Positions 41,710 through 51,117 of a DNA stretch of 64,000 bases are shown here, in pieces (within the stretch, counting starts at the first letter, position 1; each line of letters opens with the position of its first letter). Made by a program: the position numbers and the translations under genes. The stretch is from Enterococcus sp. 5H (GTDB lineage Bacteria > Bacillota > Bacilli > Lactobacillales > Enterococcaceae): assembly GCF_028128615.1 (NCBI RefSeq), contig NZ_AMDP01000002.1:62001-126000 (forward strand), read 5' to 3'. The notes below the pieces were generated by a model. It did not search any database, was not told where the DNA came from, and saw only the letters and a program-made list of their open reading frames with translations.

Positions 41710-41952
41710 ATGGTTTGCATTGGCTGTGAAAAGAAAAAAATTTTGACTGAGGCAGAAGTTAAACAATTAATTCAGGAGCAGTTGACATTGGAGCGAAATT
41801 TAGCTGAGGAAAAAGTGAAAGTTGCTAGAATGAGAAAATGTAAAAGCTGTATTTTTCGAGCTCAGCATACTTGTATTAAATGTGGCTGCTTTTATGAATT
41901 TCGTGCGAGTTTAGCTGATAAGAAATGTCCAATTAATAGTTGGAATGAATAA
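41710..41952 (+). CDS. DUF6171-like small cysteine-rich protein
   Basis: An 80-residue protein. It has a CIGCEKKK N-terminus, a charged helical middle (about 12-43), and a cysteine-rich end with C-K-S-C, C-I-K-C-G-C and a final C (about 46-73), probably binding one or two zinc ions. It resembles the DUF6171 family; function unknown. The ATG immediately follows the stop of GH51 enzyme 2, so it is translated in the arabinofuranosidase operon. It ends at a strong bidirectional terminator. A general role unrelated to arabinose is possible. Confidence 0.7.
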   Translation: MVCIGCEKKKILTEAEVKQLIQEQLTLERNLAEEKVKVARMRKCKSCIFRAQHTCIKCGCFYEFRASLADKKCPINSWNE

Positions 41953-41953
41953 T

Positions 41954-42000
41954 AAGACTGAGAAATTCAACCAAGGCGGATGAGTTTCTCAGTCTTTTGT
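41954..42000. terminator. Bidirectional terminator
   Basis: AGACTGAGAAA (about 41955-41965) pairs with TTTCTCAGTCT (about 41985-41995). TTTG follows on plus, and on minus the stem is followed by TATTATTC. It separates convergent transcription of the small cysteine protein and regulator 2. Confidence 0.85.
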
Positions 42001-42891
42001 TTAACGGTAATACATTTTTACTTTAATATCTTGATCGTGATTGCCGAAACCTTTACCAAAAAGTGTACAGCCACCCATATGCTCAGCATCTTCTTTAACT
42101 TCTATTTTCAGCTTCCAAGTATCAGTTTCACTTTTTATATCTGAAATTTTAATGTCTGATAAGATATTACTATCGACATTCGTGCCATGATTTGTAATAC
42201 GAATGGTTTTAAGTAAGCCGTATTGATTTAAGTGATCTTCCCACCAGTCAGGAGTGAATTTTCCCCTAGTATCATAAAAATCACCAGGGCTCGTCCAAGT
42301 CCCAAGTTCTACATCATTAAGTGTAAAGGTGATATCTGAAGGCCACTCATTGTTAGCAAAAGGAAATTCAGAAGAGATTTCAAAAGAAATTTCCAACATC
42401 TCCAAAGTATCATCTGGTTGAAGGAAATTGGTGATTTGATATTCGACAAAACCTTCAGTAAACCACAAAATCTCAGCATTCATTCTTTCTGGTGCCATAA
42501 AATATTTTGGTTCATCAAAGATTCCGATTCGATTTGTCGTTGATGCGAGCCCACAGGTAGGCTTAACTCTATAATTTGTGTACAGGCCAACTGGAATGGA
42601 TGTTTCATATGTATCGAAAGCATGGAAAATTTTTTCAGGGAAACTAATCTCAATATTATCGACTTTTAAACTTGAGATTTTTTGTTGACCTACTCGCTCT
42701 GTTTTAATCAGATGAGCTTCTTCTAGTTTATTAATATGCATTGTTACAATGGCACTGCTCAAATTTAGCTCTTTAGCTAGTTCTTTATTATTCATTTTTC
42801 TTTCTGAAAGTAGACGAATAATATGCAGCCTCACTGAGCTTGCTAATGCTTCGTAAGTTAGTAAAGATTCATCTGAAATATCTAATTGCAT
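42001..42891 (-). CDS. ArsR-type HTH regulator with C-terminal beta-rich domain (paralogue 2)
   Basis: A 296-residue paralogue of the protein at 37641-38531, identical in length and colinear. The winged helix is at about 8-75 (ALASSVRLHIIRLLSE, NKELAKELNLSSAIVTMHIN), followed by the same ~200-residue aromatic/Gly-rich domain (ILWFTEGFVEYQITNFL, ELGTWTSPGDFYDTRGK, GGCTLFGKGFGNHDQDIKV). Differences concentrate in the recognition helix and mid-domain loops, so the two may differ in operator or ligand preference. ATG 42891 with GGATGGTG matches the MQL(D/E)IS start of paralogue 1. It is divergent from the ABC-transporter/ara operon, which it probably controls. Confidence 0.8.
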   Translation of the reverse strand: MQLDISDESLLTYEALASSVRLHIIRLLSERKMNNKELAKELNLSSAIVTMHINKLEEAHLIKTERVGQQKISSLKVDNIEISFPEKIFHAFDTYETSIPVGLYTNYRVKPTCGLASTTNRIGIFDEPKYFMAPERMNAEILWFTEGFVEYQITNFLQPDDTLEMLEISFEISSEFPFANNEWPSDITFTLNDVELGTWTSPGDFYDTRGKFTPDWWEDHLNQYGLLKTIRITNHGTNVDSNILSDIKISDIKSETDTWKLKIEVKEDAEHMGGCTLFGKGFGNHDQDIKVKMYYR

Positions 42892-42951
42892 TTGGCACCA
42901 TCCGTTCATGTTTTTGTTTATTGTAATAGTAACATCACCTTGACTAATTGT

Positions 42952-42982
42952 AAATGTTTAACATTTGTATTAATTGATTAAA
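42952..42982. promoter_or_regulatory. Candidate operator, copy 2
   Basis: AAATGTT-T-AACATTT (42952-42966) is a perfect 7+1+7 palindrome followed by GTATTAATTGATTAAA. Palindrome plus downstream ATTAAT parallels the site at 38564-38593. It lies between regulator 2 and the ABC-transporter promoter. Confidence 0.55.
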
Positions 42983-43013
42983 AAAATAATTGAAAAGATT
43001 TATGTATTTATTA

Positions 43014-43042
43014 TTGACAGCGCTTGCAATTAAGTATATTAT
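43014..43042 (+). promoter_or_regulatory. Promoter with overlapping cre-like site, transporter/ara operon
   Basis: TTGACA (43014-43019), 17 bases, TATTAT (43037-43042). TGACAGCGCTTGCA (43015-43028) matches the cre consensus at 12 of 14 positions. The layout is nearly identical to the promoter at 38676. Confidence 0.75.
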
Positions 43043-43136
43043 TTGTATGTAAATGAAATGAAGGAGGGAGCATTTATAGTTTAAGTACTGGATTTAGAGA
43101 ATGCACAACTACTAAATTAACTAGGGAGAGAAAAAG

Positions 43137-44417
43137 ATGAGCGCATGGAAGAAAATTTTAGGAACTTCACTTGTATTAGCTAGTAGTCTGTTATTGTTAA
43201 GTGCTTGTGGCGGCGGTGAGAAAAAAGCAGCGGATTCAGATGGTGAAAAAACTAAGTTAACTTTTTGGAATGGTTTTACAGCATCTGATGGTGAAATTTT
43301 GCAAGAGATTGTAAACGATTTCAATAAAGAGAATGATAAAGGCATAACAATCGAAATGGATGTAATGACTTGGGCGAACTTAAATGAAAAACTTCCACCA
43401 GCGATTTCATCCAAAACAGGTCCTGATTTTATGCTCTTAAATTACGGTGACTTTGCTCAGTATGTTAAAAATGGAGCGGTTCAATCACTAGATGATTTTT
43501 GGGACTTTGATGGTGTAGACAAATCAGATTTCACAAAAACAGCAGTCGAGCTTGGAATTGTTGATGAAAAACAATACTACATTCCAATGCAGGTTCAAGG
43601 AATGTACACTTATTGGAATAAAGATTTATTCAAAGCTGCTGGTCTGGATGAAAATAATCCGCCTAGAACTTGGGATGAGTTAACTGAAATGGCACCGAAA
43701 TTGACGGATGCATCTAAAAATGTTTCAGGTTTTGTTTTCAATAAAGATGGTACCGCGCCTCTTTACAACTGGATTTTAGCGAATGGCGGAAAACTAGTGA
43801 ATGATGATTATACTAAGTCAGAATTTGCTTCTACGCAAACATTGGAAGTATTGAAAAAAATCCAAACGATGATCCATACCGATAAGACAGGTCCTGAATC
43901 AATTTCTGGTGCTGAAATGGATAATTTAATGAACGCTGGACAACTAGCTATCGAGCTAAACGGTCCATGGTTAAATAATGGCTTGAAGAAAAATGAAATC
44001 AATTACGGTGTAACAACTATTCCTCAATTAGTTGCGGGAAAAAATGAACATGCGATTTTAGATGGTGTTGGTTTTGGTATTCCAGCTAGTACAGATGATT
44101 CCAAAAAAGATGCAATTTATGAATTTATTAAATATTGGAATACAACAGAAATCGGTAAAAAATGGAGTATCGAAAACGGCTTCCCTCCATACTTGAAATC
44201 AGTTAGTGAAGATGCCGAAGTGAAAGCAGATCCAATTGTTTCTGAACTTGGTAAACAAATTGAATTCGCTGAACCATTTTTACCAGGTTTTGATAAACTA
44301 CCTTCAATCAACAATGACATTATGAATCCATTAATTGAAAAATTATTAGCAGGCGATGATCCAGAAAAATTAATGAACGATGCGGATAAAGCGATCAATG
44401 ACATGCTAGCCAATTAG
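43137..44417 (+). CDS. Sugar ABC transporter substrate-binding lipoprotein
   Basis: A 426-residue extracellular solute-binding protein (family 1). The signal peptide and lipobox LLLLSAC put the lipidated cysteine at residue 24. The mature chain is a maltodextrin-binding-like fold (LTFWNGFTASDGEILQEIV, IPMQVQGMYTYWNKDLF, NPPRTWDELTEMAPKL, GQLAIELNGPW). It would capture arabino-oligosaccharides at the membrane surface; the ligand is inferred from the operon. The ribosome binding site is AGGGAGAG. An unusually long 5' leader (about 90 bases) contains a strong but startless AAGGAGGGAG. A stable hairpin separates it from the permease genes. Confidence 0.9.
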   Translation: MSAWKKILGTSLVLASSLLLLSACGGGEKKAADSDGEKTKLTFWNGFTASDGEILQEIVNDFNKENDKGITIEMDVMTWANLNEKLPPAISSKTGPDFMLLNYGDFAQYVKNGAVQSLDDFWDFDGVDKSDFTKTAVELGIVDEKQYYIPMQVQGMYTYWNKDLFKAAGLDENNPPRTWDELTEMAPKLTDASKNVSGFVFNKDGTAPLYNWILANGGKLVNDDYTKSEFASTQTLEVLKKIQTMIHTDKTGPESISGAEMDNLMNAGQLAIELNGPWLNNGLKKNEINYGVTTIPQLVAGKNEHAILDGVGFGIPASTDDSKKDAIYEFIKYWNTTEIGKKWSIENGFPPYLKSVSEDAEVKADPIVSELGKQIEFAEPFLPGFDKLPSINNDIMNPLIEKLLAGDDPEKLMNDADKAINDMLAN

Positions 44418-44427
44418 TACACTGACG

Positions 44428-44478
44428 ATTAGTGAAACACACTTGTTGAGCTTTGATAACGAGTGTGTTTCCACTAAT
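44428..44478 (+). other. Intercistronic mRNA hairpin between binding protein and permease genes
   Basis: ATTAGTGAAACACACT (44428-44443) pairs with AGTGTGTTTCCACTAAT (44462-44478) with one bulge. No U-tract follows, so it is not a classical terminator. Such hairpins commonly protect the upstream binding-protein message from 3' decay and raise its level relative to the permeases. Confidence 0.7.
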
Positions 44479-44513
44479 ATCCTGATTACATAATTGAAAA
44501 GGGAGGGGAAACG

Positions 44514-45422
44514 ATGAAAAATTATATGACATCGCTTTCGAATTATTGGAATAAACCAAGCAGAGCTGGTTACATTTTTCTAGCACCATCTATTTTGGTG
44601 TTACTATTTTTTACAGTGATTCCTTTGGTTGGCACATTTGCACTTAGTTTTTTCAATATTAATATCTTTTTTACAAACACTACCTTTAATGGGATTGACA
44701 ATTTTTTACGCGTATTTCAAGATGAACGAGCAATTAATTCATTGATTCACACCTTGTATTTTACCTTACTTGAAACTCCTACACAGATCATCGTTGGTTT
44801 GTTATTTGCAGTCTTATTATCTAAAAACACGATGTTCAATCGCTTTTGCCGTTCTACATTTTATATTCCCGTTATTTGTTCTTTAACATCTATCGCTATT
44901 ATATTTTCTATGTTATTAGATCCAAATATCGGAGCTATTCCTTATGTCCTTTCTCAACTAGGTATGCCTATTCCACAATTTTTTAGAGATCCTACACTTG
45001 CGATGCCAACGGTTGCCCTAATGACTGTTTGGAAAAATTTTGGTGTCACAATGACTATTCTCTTGACGAGTATTCAAGGTATTTCTCCTTCATTATACGA
45101 ATCAGCTGAAATGGATGGAGCGACTAAAAAAGAGCAATTTTTTAATATTACCTTACCGCAAATTGTCCCTTCTTTAGGTTTTTGTATTTTGACAAATCTT
45201 ATCGGATCGATGCAAGTCTTTGACCAAGTTTATGTTGCAACAGGCGGTGGACCACAATTTAAAACAGAAACAGCCGTTCAATATATCTACAGCCGAGGTT
45301 TCTCAGCACCTTATGAGCTTGGTTACGCATCAGCATTATCTTCCGTACTGTTTGTACTAGTTGCGGTACTTGCTGTTTCAGCGAATCTTTACATGACTAG
45401 AAAAGAACGCCAAATGAAATAG
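44514..45422 (+). CDS. Sugar ABC transporter permease, MalF-like
   Basis: A 302-residue inner-membrane permease with six hydrophobic segments. The cytoplasmic EAA loop appears as YESAEMDGATKKEQFFNITLPQIVPS (about 195-220, split), which contacts the ATPase. It belongs to the carbohydrate uptake-1 (CUT1) class and pairs with the next permease and the preceding binding protein. GGGAGGGG precedes ATG. No ATP-binding subunit is encoded in the locus; as in other Firmicutes a shared MsmX-type ATPase probably powers it. Confidence 0.92.
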   Translation: MKNYMTSLSNYWNKPSRAGYIFLAPSILVLLFFTVIPLVGTFALSFFNINIFFTNTTFNGIDNFLRVFQDERAINSLIHTLYFTLLETPTQIIVGLLFAVLLSKNTMFNRFCRSTFYIPVICSLTSIAIIFSMLLDPNIGAIPYVLSQLGMPIPQFFRDPTLAMPTVALMTVWKNFGVTMTILLTSIQGISPSLYESAEMDGATKKEQFFNITLPQIVPSLGFCILTNLIGSMQVFDQVYVATGGGPQFKTETAVQYIYSRGFSAPYELGYASALSSVLFVLVAVLAVSANLYMTRKERQMK

Positions 45423-45435
45423 GAGATGATAAAAA

Positions 45436-46326
45436 ATGAAAGAACTTGCTCAAAGCAGCTCTGTGATTGACAGAAGTCCTGTGAAAAAGAATGGACGAAC
45501 ATTGAAAAAGAAAAATCAAACATCAATTTTTACGAAAATCGCTATGACGATAGTTTTGATAATTATTGCTTTTCCATTTATTTGGCTGATAATATCTTCA
45601 TTTAAATATGAAAAAGATATTATTTCATTTCCGCCTAGAATTTTTGCTGACAGTTATACTTTTGAAAATTATCTTAAAGTTTGGTCAACAATTCCGTTAT
45701 TAGATTACATTAAAAATACGGTGATTTTTGCAGGTGGTGTTGTAGTAACTTCAGTATTCTTTGATTCATTAGCTGGTTATGCATTTGCCCGCATGAATTT
45801 TAAAGGAAAATCTGTTTTATTTTATTTTGTACTACTGACAATGATGATTCCATTTCAAGTGTTTATGATCCCATTATTTATTCAAATCAACAAATTGGGA
45901 TTATTAGATACGTATGCGGGATTAATTATTCCTAAAATGACAAGTGCGTTTGGGATCTTCATGATGCGATCGTTTTTCGTAACTTTACCGAAGGATTTAG
46001 AAGAAGCTGCACGTGTTGATGGATTGAATGAATTTAAAATTTTTCTAAAAATTATGTTGCCGCTAAGTAAACCAACAATGCTGTCATTGGCTATTTTTAC
46101 ATTAATGAATAGTTGGAATGACTTGCTTTATCCATTGATTTTAACAAGTAGTTCTAAAATGAGAACGTTACCAGCCGGATTAGCTTTATTTACTGGACAA
46201 AATATTTCTTTTTACGGACCAGTAATGGCAGGAACGGTAATCTCAATGCTGCCGCTTTTAATTATCTATATGTTTGCTCAAAAATATTTTGTTCAAAGTA
46301 CAGCAATGTCTGGGATGAAAGAATAG
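45436..46326 (+). CDS. Sugar ABC transporter permease, MalG-like
   Basis: A 296-residue CUT1 permease with six hydrophobic segments after a ~35-residue basic N-terminal tail. The EAA motif is LEEAARVDGLNEFKIFLKIMLPLSKP (split, about 183-208), with the typical GSxMxGM-like C-terminus (TAMSGMKE). It completes the heterodimeric channel with the gene 13 bases upstream. GGAGATG is the ribosome binding site. The probable substrate is arabino-oligosaccharide, by context. Confidence 0.92.
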   Translation: MKELAQSSSVIDRSPVKKNGRTLKKKNQTSIFTKIAMTIVLIIIAFPFIWLIISSFKYEKDIISFPPRIFADSYTFENYLKVWSTIPLLDYIKNTVIFAGGVVVTSVFFDSLAGYAFARMNFKGKSVLFYFVLLTMMIPFQVFMIPLFIQINKLGLLDTYAGLIIPKMTSAFGIFMMRSFFVTLPKDLEEAARVDGLNEFKIFLKIMLPLSKPTMLSLAIFTLMNSWNDLLYPLILTSSSKMRTLPAGLALFTGQNISFYGPVMAGTVISMLPLLIIYMFAQKYFVQSTAMSGMKE

Positions 46327-46336
46327 GTGATGGAAA

Positions 46337-46930
46337 ATGAAATTAATCAATAGTCGTTTCTATTCGGCACTGATGATAATTACAGATTATCTACTATTAG
46401 GTTTGGTTTGGTTGATTTGCGCATTTCCAATTGTAACGATCTATGGCGCCACAGTTTCACTCATGTATGTTATTGACCAATGGCATGAAGGTGAGTCAGG
46501 TAATATCTTGCGGTTGTTTTTCCGTAAATTTAAGGAAAGTTTTTTCGTTAAATTGTTGATTTCATTTGGCTTTCTAATAAGTATCAGTGTAATTTATGTT
46601 GATTTTACTATTTTATCAAACCTGATTTCAGACGATCAAAAAATAATAACTATCTTAATTGTGACACTGTTAGTCTTACTGATGCTTTTTATTAATTTAG
46701 CTTTCATTGATAGCCAAACAAAAAAGGTGAAATTCACTAATCTATTTAAAGCTGCAGTTATCAGCTTTTTTACGAATTTTTTACCCAATTTATTAGGGAT
46801 TCTATTGATTATTTTGAACAGTTTTTTAATTTTCTTATTACCTATTACCGTATTTTTTACACCGATTATTACGGCTGTTGCCTTGTATAAATTAAATAAT
46901 AGAAAAGACATAATAATACAAGAAAACTAG
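46337..46930 (+). CDS. YesL (DUF624) family membrane protein
   Basis: A 197-residue protein with about five hydrophobic segments. The opening MITDYLLLGLVWLICAFPIVTIYGATVSLMYV matches DUF624/YesL (given here only as a family resemblance across residues ~14-45). YesL proteins occur almost only inside carbohydrate ABC-transporter operons of Firmicutes; no function is proven, but transporter assembly or regulation is suspected. It lies 10 bases after the MalG-like permease and 17 bases before GH51 enzyme 3, so it belongs to the arabinan operon. Confidence 0.85.
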   Translation: MKLINSRFYSALMIITDYLLLGLVWLICAFPIVTIYGATVSLMYVIDQWHEGESGNILRLFFRKFKESFFVKLLISFGFLISISVIYVDFTILSNLISDDQKIITILIVTLLVLLMLFINLAFIDSQTKKVKFTNLFKAAVISFFTNFLPNLLGILLIILNSFLIFLLPITVFFTPIITAVALYKLNNRKDIIIQEN

Positions 46931-46947
46931 TTTTAAGGAGGTAGCGC

Positions 46948-48465
46948 ATGGCTACATCGATAGAAATTAATCATCAATTTAAAGTCGGAGAGATAAGTCC
47001 AAGATTATTTGGCTCGTTTATTGAACATATGGGAAGTGTGGTTTATACCGGAATTTATGAACCGGAACATCCTGAAGCTGATGAAAATGGATTTCGGCAA
47101 GATGTTTTAAACAAAATCAAAGCACTGAATCTTGGAATTATTCGTTATCCGGGTGGAAATTTTACTTCTGGTTATAATTGGCTGGATACAATTGGTCCAA
47201 AGGAAAAACGAAAAACGACATTGGAACTAGCTTGGCGCGGGATTGAACCAAACTCTTTTGGTTTAAATGAATTTTTTTCATGGCTTAAATTGATTGGAGC
47301 AGAAGCAATGATGACGATTAATTTAGGAACTAAAGGAATTGATGATGCTAGAAATATCGTTGAATATTGTAATTTTCCTGCAGGTACTTATTGGAGTGAA
47401 CTTCGTAAAGCACACGGGGTTGAAAAACCGTATAACGTCAAAGTTTGGTGCTTAGGTAATGAATTAGACGGACCTTGGCAAATTGGCAGGAAAACAGCTT
47501 ACGATTATGGGCGTTTAGCAAATGAAGCGTCAAAAGTGATGAAATTAGTAGATTCCTCAATAGAAACGGTGCTCGTTGGCAGCTCAACACCTAAATTAGC
47601 TTCTTATCCTGAATGGGATCGTGTTAGTTTGGAACAAGCATATGATACAGTTGATTATTTGGCTTTGCATAATTATATTGATCGTTGCCAAGATGAAGAT
47701 TTGAGCAAGAAAATGCCGAGAGAGCCAGATGATACACCAACATTTTTAGCTCGTTCACTAGAATTTGATCGGCAAATCGAAACAGTAATTGCTACTTGTG
47801 ATTATGTAAAAGCGCTAGTTCGCAGTGAAAAAACAATGTATTTAGCATTTGATGAATGGAATGTTCACAATTTTCCTGAAAAAGAGCACAAAGATTTTGA
47901 AATTGGCAGTCCAGTCGACTGGTGTCACTTTTCGATGGAAGATACGTTGTTATTCGCTTCAATGGGACTCGCGATTTTAAGAAGAGTTGACCGAATCAAA
48001 ATTACGTGTCAATCATTATTAGTTAATACAATTCCTTTGATTTTAACTGATCCCAATGGTGCCTCATGGTGCAATCCGACTTATTATGTAATGAAAGACT
48101 TGAGTAATTTAGCTAAAGGTGAAGTACTGCAAAGTGTGATAAAAGGACCAACCTATGACACGAATATTTATAAAAATGTATCTTTTGTTGATGCAGTTGT
48201 TGTTGATTCTGGAAAAGAATTGGTTTGCTTTATTGTTAATCGTTCAAATAAAGAAGAAACAATTACACTAAATACAGATTTTACACTAAGTGGAAATTAT
48301 CAACATTCAGAATTAGCCAGCACTAATTTAACAGATAAAAATACTAGAGAAAATCCAACACTTATTCAGCCAAAAGAAATAAAAAATCAGGTCAGTATTA
48401 GTGGTAGTAAAATACATATCACTATCGCACCGTATTCTTGGAACACCATTCGTGTTGGAAAATAA
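46948..48465 (+). CDS. GH51 alpha-L-arabinofuranosidase 3
   Basis: A 505-residue GH51 enzyme with acid/base E172 (WCLGNELDGPW) and nucleophile E303 (LAFDEWNVHNFPE). It shares [17 protein letters not shown] and [14 protein letters not shown] with GH51 enzyme 1, of which it is the paralogue. An insertion near residues 240-260 (DRCQDEDLSKKMPREPDD) distinguishes it. Cytoplasmic, without signal peptide. AAGGAGG precedes ATG. Its place directly after the transporter genes suggests it works on the imported oligosaccharides. Confidence 0.93.
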   Translation: MATSIEINHQFKVGEISPRLFGSFIEHMGSVVYTGIYEPEHPEADENGFRQDVLNKIKALNLGIIRYPGGNFTSGYNWLDTIGPKEKRKTTLELAWRGIEPNSFGLNEFFSWLKLIGAEAMMTINLGTKGIDDARNIVEYCNFPAGTYWSELRKAHGVEKPYNVKVWCLGNELDGPWQIGRKTAYDYGRLANEASKVMKLVDSSIETVLVGSSTPKLASYPEWDRVSLEQAYDTVDYLALHNYIDRCQDEDLSKKMPREPDDTPTFLARSLEFDRQIETVIATCDYVKALVRSEKTMYLAFDEWNVHNFPEKEHKDFEIGSPVDWCHFSMEDTLLFASMGLAILRRVDRIKITCQSLLVNTIPLILTDPNGASWCNPTYYVMKDLSNLAKGEVLQSVIKGPTYDTNIYKNVSFVDAVVVDSGKELVCFIVNRSNKEETITLNTDFTLSGNYQHSELASTNLTDKNTRENPTLIQPKEIKNQVSISGSKIHITIAPYSWNTIRVGK

Positions 48466-48479
48466 AGGAGTCAAAAACA

Positions 48480-49442
48480 ATGACAGGAAAAAATTCGTCA
48501 GCAAATTATAAAAATCCGATTGTTTTGGAAAGAGCTGATCCGTGGGTCTATAAACATACTGATGGTTACTATTATTTTACTGGTTCAGTACCAGGCTATA
48601 AAACGATTGAGTTACGTCGCTCAAAACACTTAGATGAATTAGAAGAAGCTGAAAGAGTAACGGTTTGGCAAGCACCTGATTCTGGCATTATGAGTCAGTT
48701 AATTTGGGCACCTGAAATTCATTTTGTACGGGGAAGCTGGTACATTTATTTTGCAGCAAGTGATAGCGAAACCATTCGGGATAAAACGCATCATCATCGC
48801 ATGTTTGTGATTAAAAATGAAAATGCAGATCCGATGAATTCAAATTGGGAAGAAAAAGGTCAAATTAAAACCCAGTTTGACAGCTTTAGCTTAGATGGAA
48901 CAATGTTTGAACATCGTGAACGACTCTACTATGTATGGGCACAGCAAGATCCGGTGATTCCTGGAAATTCTAATTTATACATTTCAGAAATGGAAAATCC
49001 TTGGACCTTGAAAGGGAAACAAACTCTGTTGTCGATCCCGGAATATGATTGGGAAAAAATCGGCTTTTCAGTTAACGAGGGAGCAGCAGCATTGATCCGA
49101 AATGGAAAAATTTTTATCACATATTCTGGAAGCGCGACAGATGAAAATTATGCAATGGGTTTATTGTGGGCGGATGAAAGTAGCGATTTATTAAATGGAT
49201 TTTCTTGGCATAAAGGCTCAGATCCAGTTTTTAAAAGTTCTGAGCGGAATCAACAATTTGGACCAGGACATAATTCGTTTACTGTAAGTGAAGATAATCA
49301 ACAAGATATATTGGTTTATCATGCTAGACCTGAACCTAATCACAAGGGTGATCCATTGAATAATCCCAATCGTCATGCTAGAGCGCAAGTTTTTGGCTGG
49401 GATGAAGCTGGTTTTCCAATATTTGGTGAGCCAGTTGCTTAG
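48480..49442 (+). CDS. GH43 arabinosidase/xylosidase-like glycosidase
   Basis: A 320-residue five-bladed beta-propeller GH43 enzyme. The catalytic base is D20 (ERADPWVYK), the pKa-modulating Asp D139 (SLDGTMFEH) and the general acid E200 (SVNEGAAAL). Absence of a signal peptide places it in the cytoplasm. It probably removes arabinose from oligosaccharides with linkages complementary to the GH51 enzymes. ATG 48480 is preferred, with AAGGAG (48465-48470) overlapping the end of the GH51 gene. A frame opening at 48438 overlaps that gene. Confidence 0.9.
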   Translation: MTGKNSSANYKNPIVLERADPWVYKHTDGYYYFTGSVPGYKTIELRRSKHLDELEEAERVTVWQAPDSGIMSQLIWAPEIHFVRGSWYIYFAASDSETIRDKTHHHRMFVIKNENADPMNSNWEEKGQIKTQFDSFSLDGTMFEHRERLYYVWAQQDPVIPGNSNLYISEMENPWTLKGKQTLLSIPEYDWEKIGFSVNEGAAALIRNGKIFITYSGSATDENYAMGLLWADESSDLLNGFSWHKGSDPVFKSSERNQQFGPGHNSFTVSEDNQQDILVYHARPEPNHKGDPLNNPNRHARAQVFGWDEAGFPIFGEPVA

Positions 49443-49492
49443 ATAAAGAGGAGAAATTGGATATTTTATGAATGGTGATAGGAGGTTATCTC

Positions 49493-51100
49493 GTGGTGGA
49501 AAAAAAAAATACGATTATAGCAGATATTGAGGCTGGTCGGACGTCTTTGGGAATTGAATTAGGTTCTACTCGGATTAAGGCGATTTTAATTGGTTCGGAT
49601 TATTCAGTGATTGGCGCTGGAAGTTATGATTGGGAAAATCAATTCGAAGCTGGTAATTGGACTTATTCTCTAGATATGATTTGGCAAGGTGTCCAAGCTA
49701 GTTATCAAAATATGGTAAAAGAACTTCAAGAAAGTTATGGAATTGCACTGAAAAAAATTGGTTCAATCGGTTTCAGTGGAATGATGCATGGTTATCTTGC
49801 ATTTGATAAAAATGATGAGTTGTTGGTTCCGTTTCGAACATGGCGAAATTCTGGTACGGAAGCAGCTGAAGAAGAATTGACAGCATTGTTTCAACATAAT
49901 ATTCCGCAAAGATGGAGTATTGCTCACTTGTATCAAGCGATTTTAAATCAGGAAGATCATGTGTCGGAAATAAATTTTTTAACAACTTTATCCGGTTATG
50001 TCCATTGGAAATTAACGGGTGAAAAAGTTATCGGGATTGGTGATGCTTCAGGGATGTTTCCCATTGATCCTTTAAACAAAGAGTATGATGCTAAAATGAT
50101 CCAACAGTTTAATCAATTAGTAAGCAAATATACGTATCAGTGGCAAATAGAGGACATTTTACCAGAAATATTGACTGCTGGACATGAAGCGGGAAAATTA
50201 ACAAAAGCTGGTGCAAATCTCTTAGATCTAAGTGGGAACTTACAAGCTGGCATCCCATTATGTCCGCCAGAAGGTGATGCTGGTACTGGCATGGTTGCAA
50301 CGAATAGTGTAGCAGTTCACACTGGAAATATTTCAGCCGGGACATCTGTGTTTGCCATGATTGTATTAGAAAAAGCCTTAAAACAAGTCCATTCTGAAAT
50401 TGATTTAGTAACGACACCAACGGGTAGTTTAGTAGCAATGGTTCACGCAAATAACTGTTCTTCAGAAATCAATGCTTGGGTTAAATTATTTAAAGAATTT
50501 GCCCAGCTTTCAGGAAATAGTATGCAGACAGAACAACTATTTGAATTGTTATTTTCAGTTGCGCTTGAAGGTGATTTGGATGTAGACGGATTGCTATCTT
50601 ACGGGTATTATTCAGGAGAAAATATTACGGGGATGAATGCTGGTCGACCATTGTTTGTTCGTACTCCTGAAAGTCATTTTAATCTAGCCAACTTTATGAG
50701 ATTACATTTGTATTCAGCGTTTGGAGCCTTAAAAATTGGGATGGATATTTTATTAAAAGAAGAACACGTTCAAATCGATCAAGTCGTTGGACACGGTGGT
50801 TTATTTAAAACTAAAGAGGTCGGTCAAAGAATTGTTTCCTCTGTTATGAATGCCCCAGTTTCTGTTATGGAAACAGCTGGTGAAGGCGGAGCTTGGGGAA
50901 TAGCGCTATTAGCCTCATTTATGCGTGAAAAATCGACAGATAAACCATTAGCCGATTATCTTAATGAGAATGTATTTATTAAGAATCAAGCAACGACTGT
51001 TATGGCAGATGAAAAAGACGTTCAAGGCTATGAAGTCTTTATTAAACGCTATAAACAAGGTCTGCCAATCGAACAAGCAGCAGTCGATCATTTAGTTTAG
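49493..51100 (+). CDS. araB: FGGY-family L-ribulokinase
   Basis: A 535-residue sugar kinase of the FGGY family. It has N-terminal phosphate loop [41 protein letters not shown] and C-terminal [16 protein letters not shown] and [15 protein letters not shown]. By context it phosphorylates L-ribulose to L-ribulose 5-phosphate. It is the longer, XylB-like form used as AraB by lactic acid bacteria rather than the E. coli type. The start is GTG 49493 (six bases after GGAGGT); GTG 49496 is equally possible, and ATG 49472 precedes that site. araD follows at 17 bases. Confidence 0.88.
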   Translation: MVEKKNTIIADIEAGRTSLGIELGSTRIKAILIGSDYSVIGAGSYDWENQFEAGNWTYSLDMIWQGVQASYQNMVKELQESYGIALKKIGSIGFSGMMHGYLAFDKNDELLVPFRTWRNSGTEAAEEELTALFQHNIPQRWSIAHLYQAILNQEDHVSEINFLTTLSGYVHWKLTGEKVIGIGDASGMFPIDPLNKEYDAKMIQQFNQLVSKYTYQWQIEDILPEILTAGHEAGKLTKAGANLLDLSGNLQAGIPLCPPEGDAGTGMVATNSVAVHTGNISAGTSVFAMIVLEKALKQVHSEIDLVTTPTGSLVAMVHANNCSSEINAWVKLFKEFAQLSGNSMQTEQLFELLFSVALEGDLDVDGLLSYGYYSGENITGMNAGRPLFVRTPESHFNLANFMRLHLYSAFGALKIGMDILLKEEHVQIDQVVGHGGLFKTKEVGQRIVSSVMNAPVSVMETAGEGGAWGIALLASFMREKSTDKPLADYLNENVFIKNQATTVMADEKDVQGYEVFIKRYKQGLPIEQAAVDHLV

Positions 51101-51117
51101 AAAGGGAGGGTTTGATT

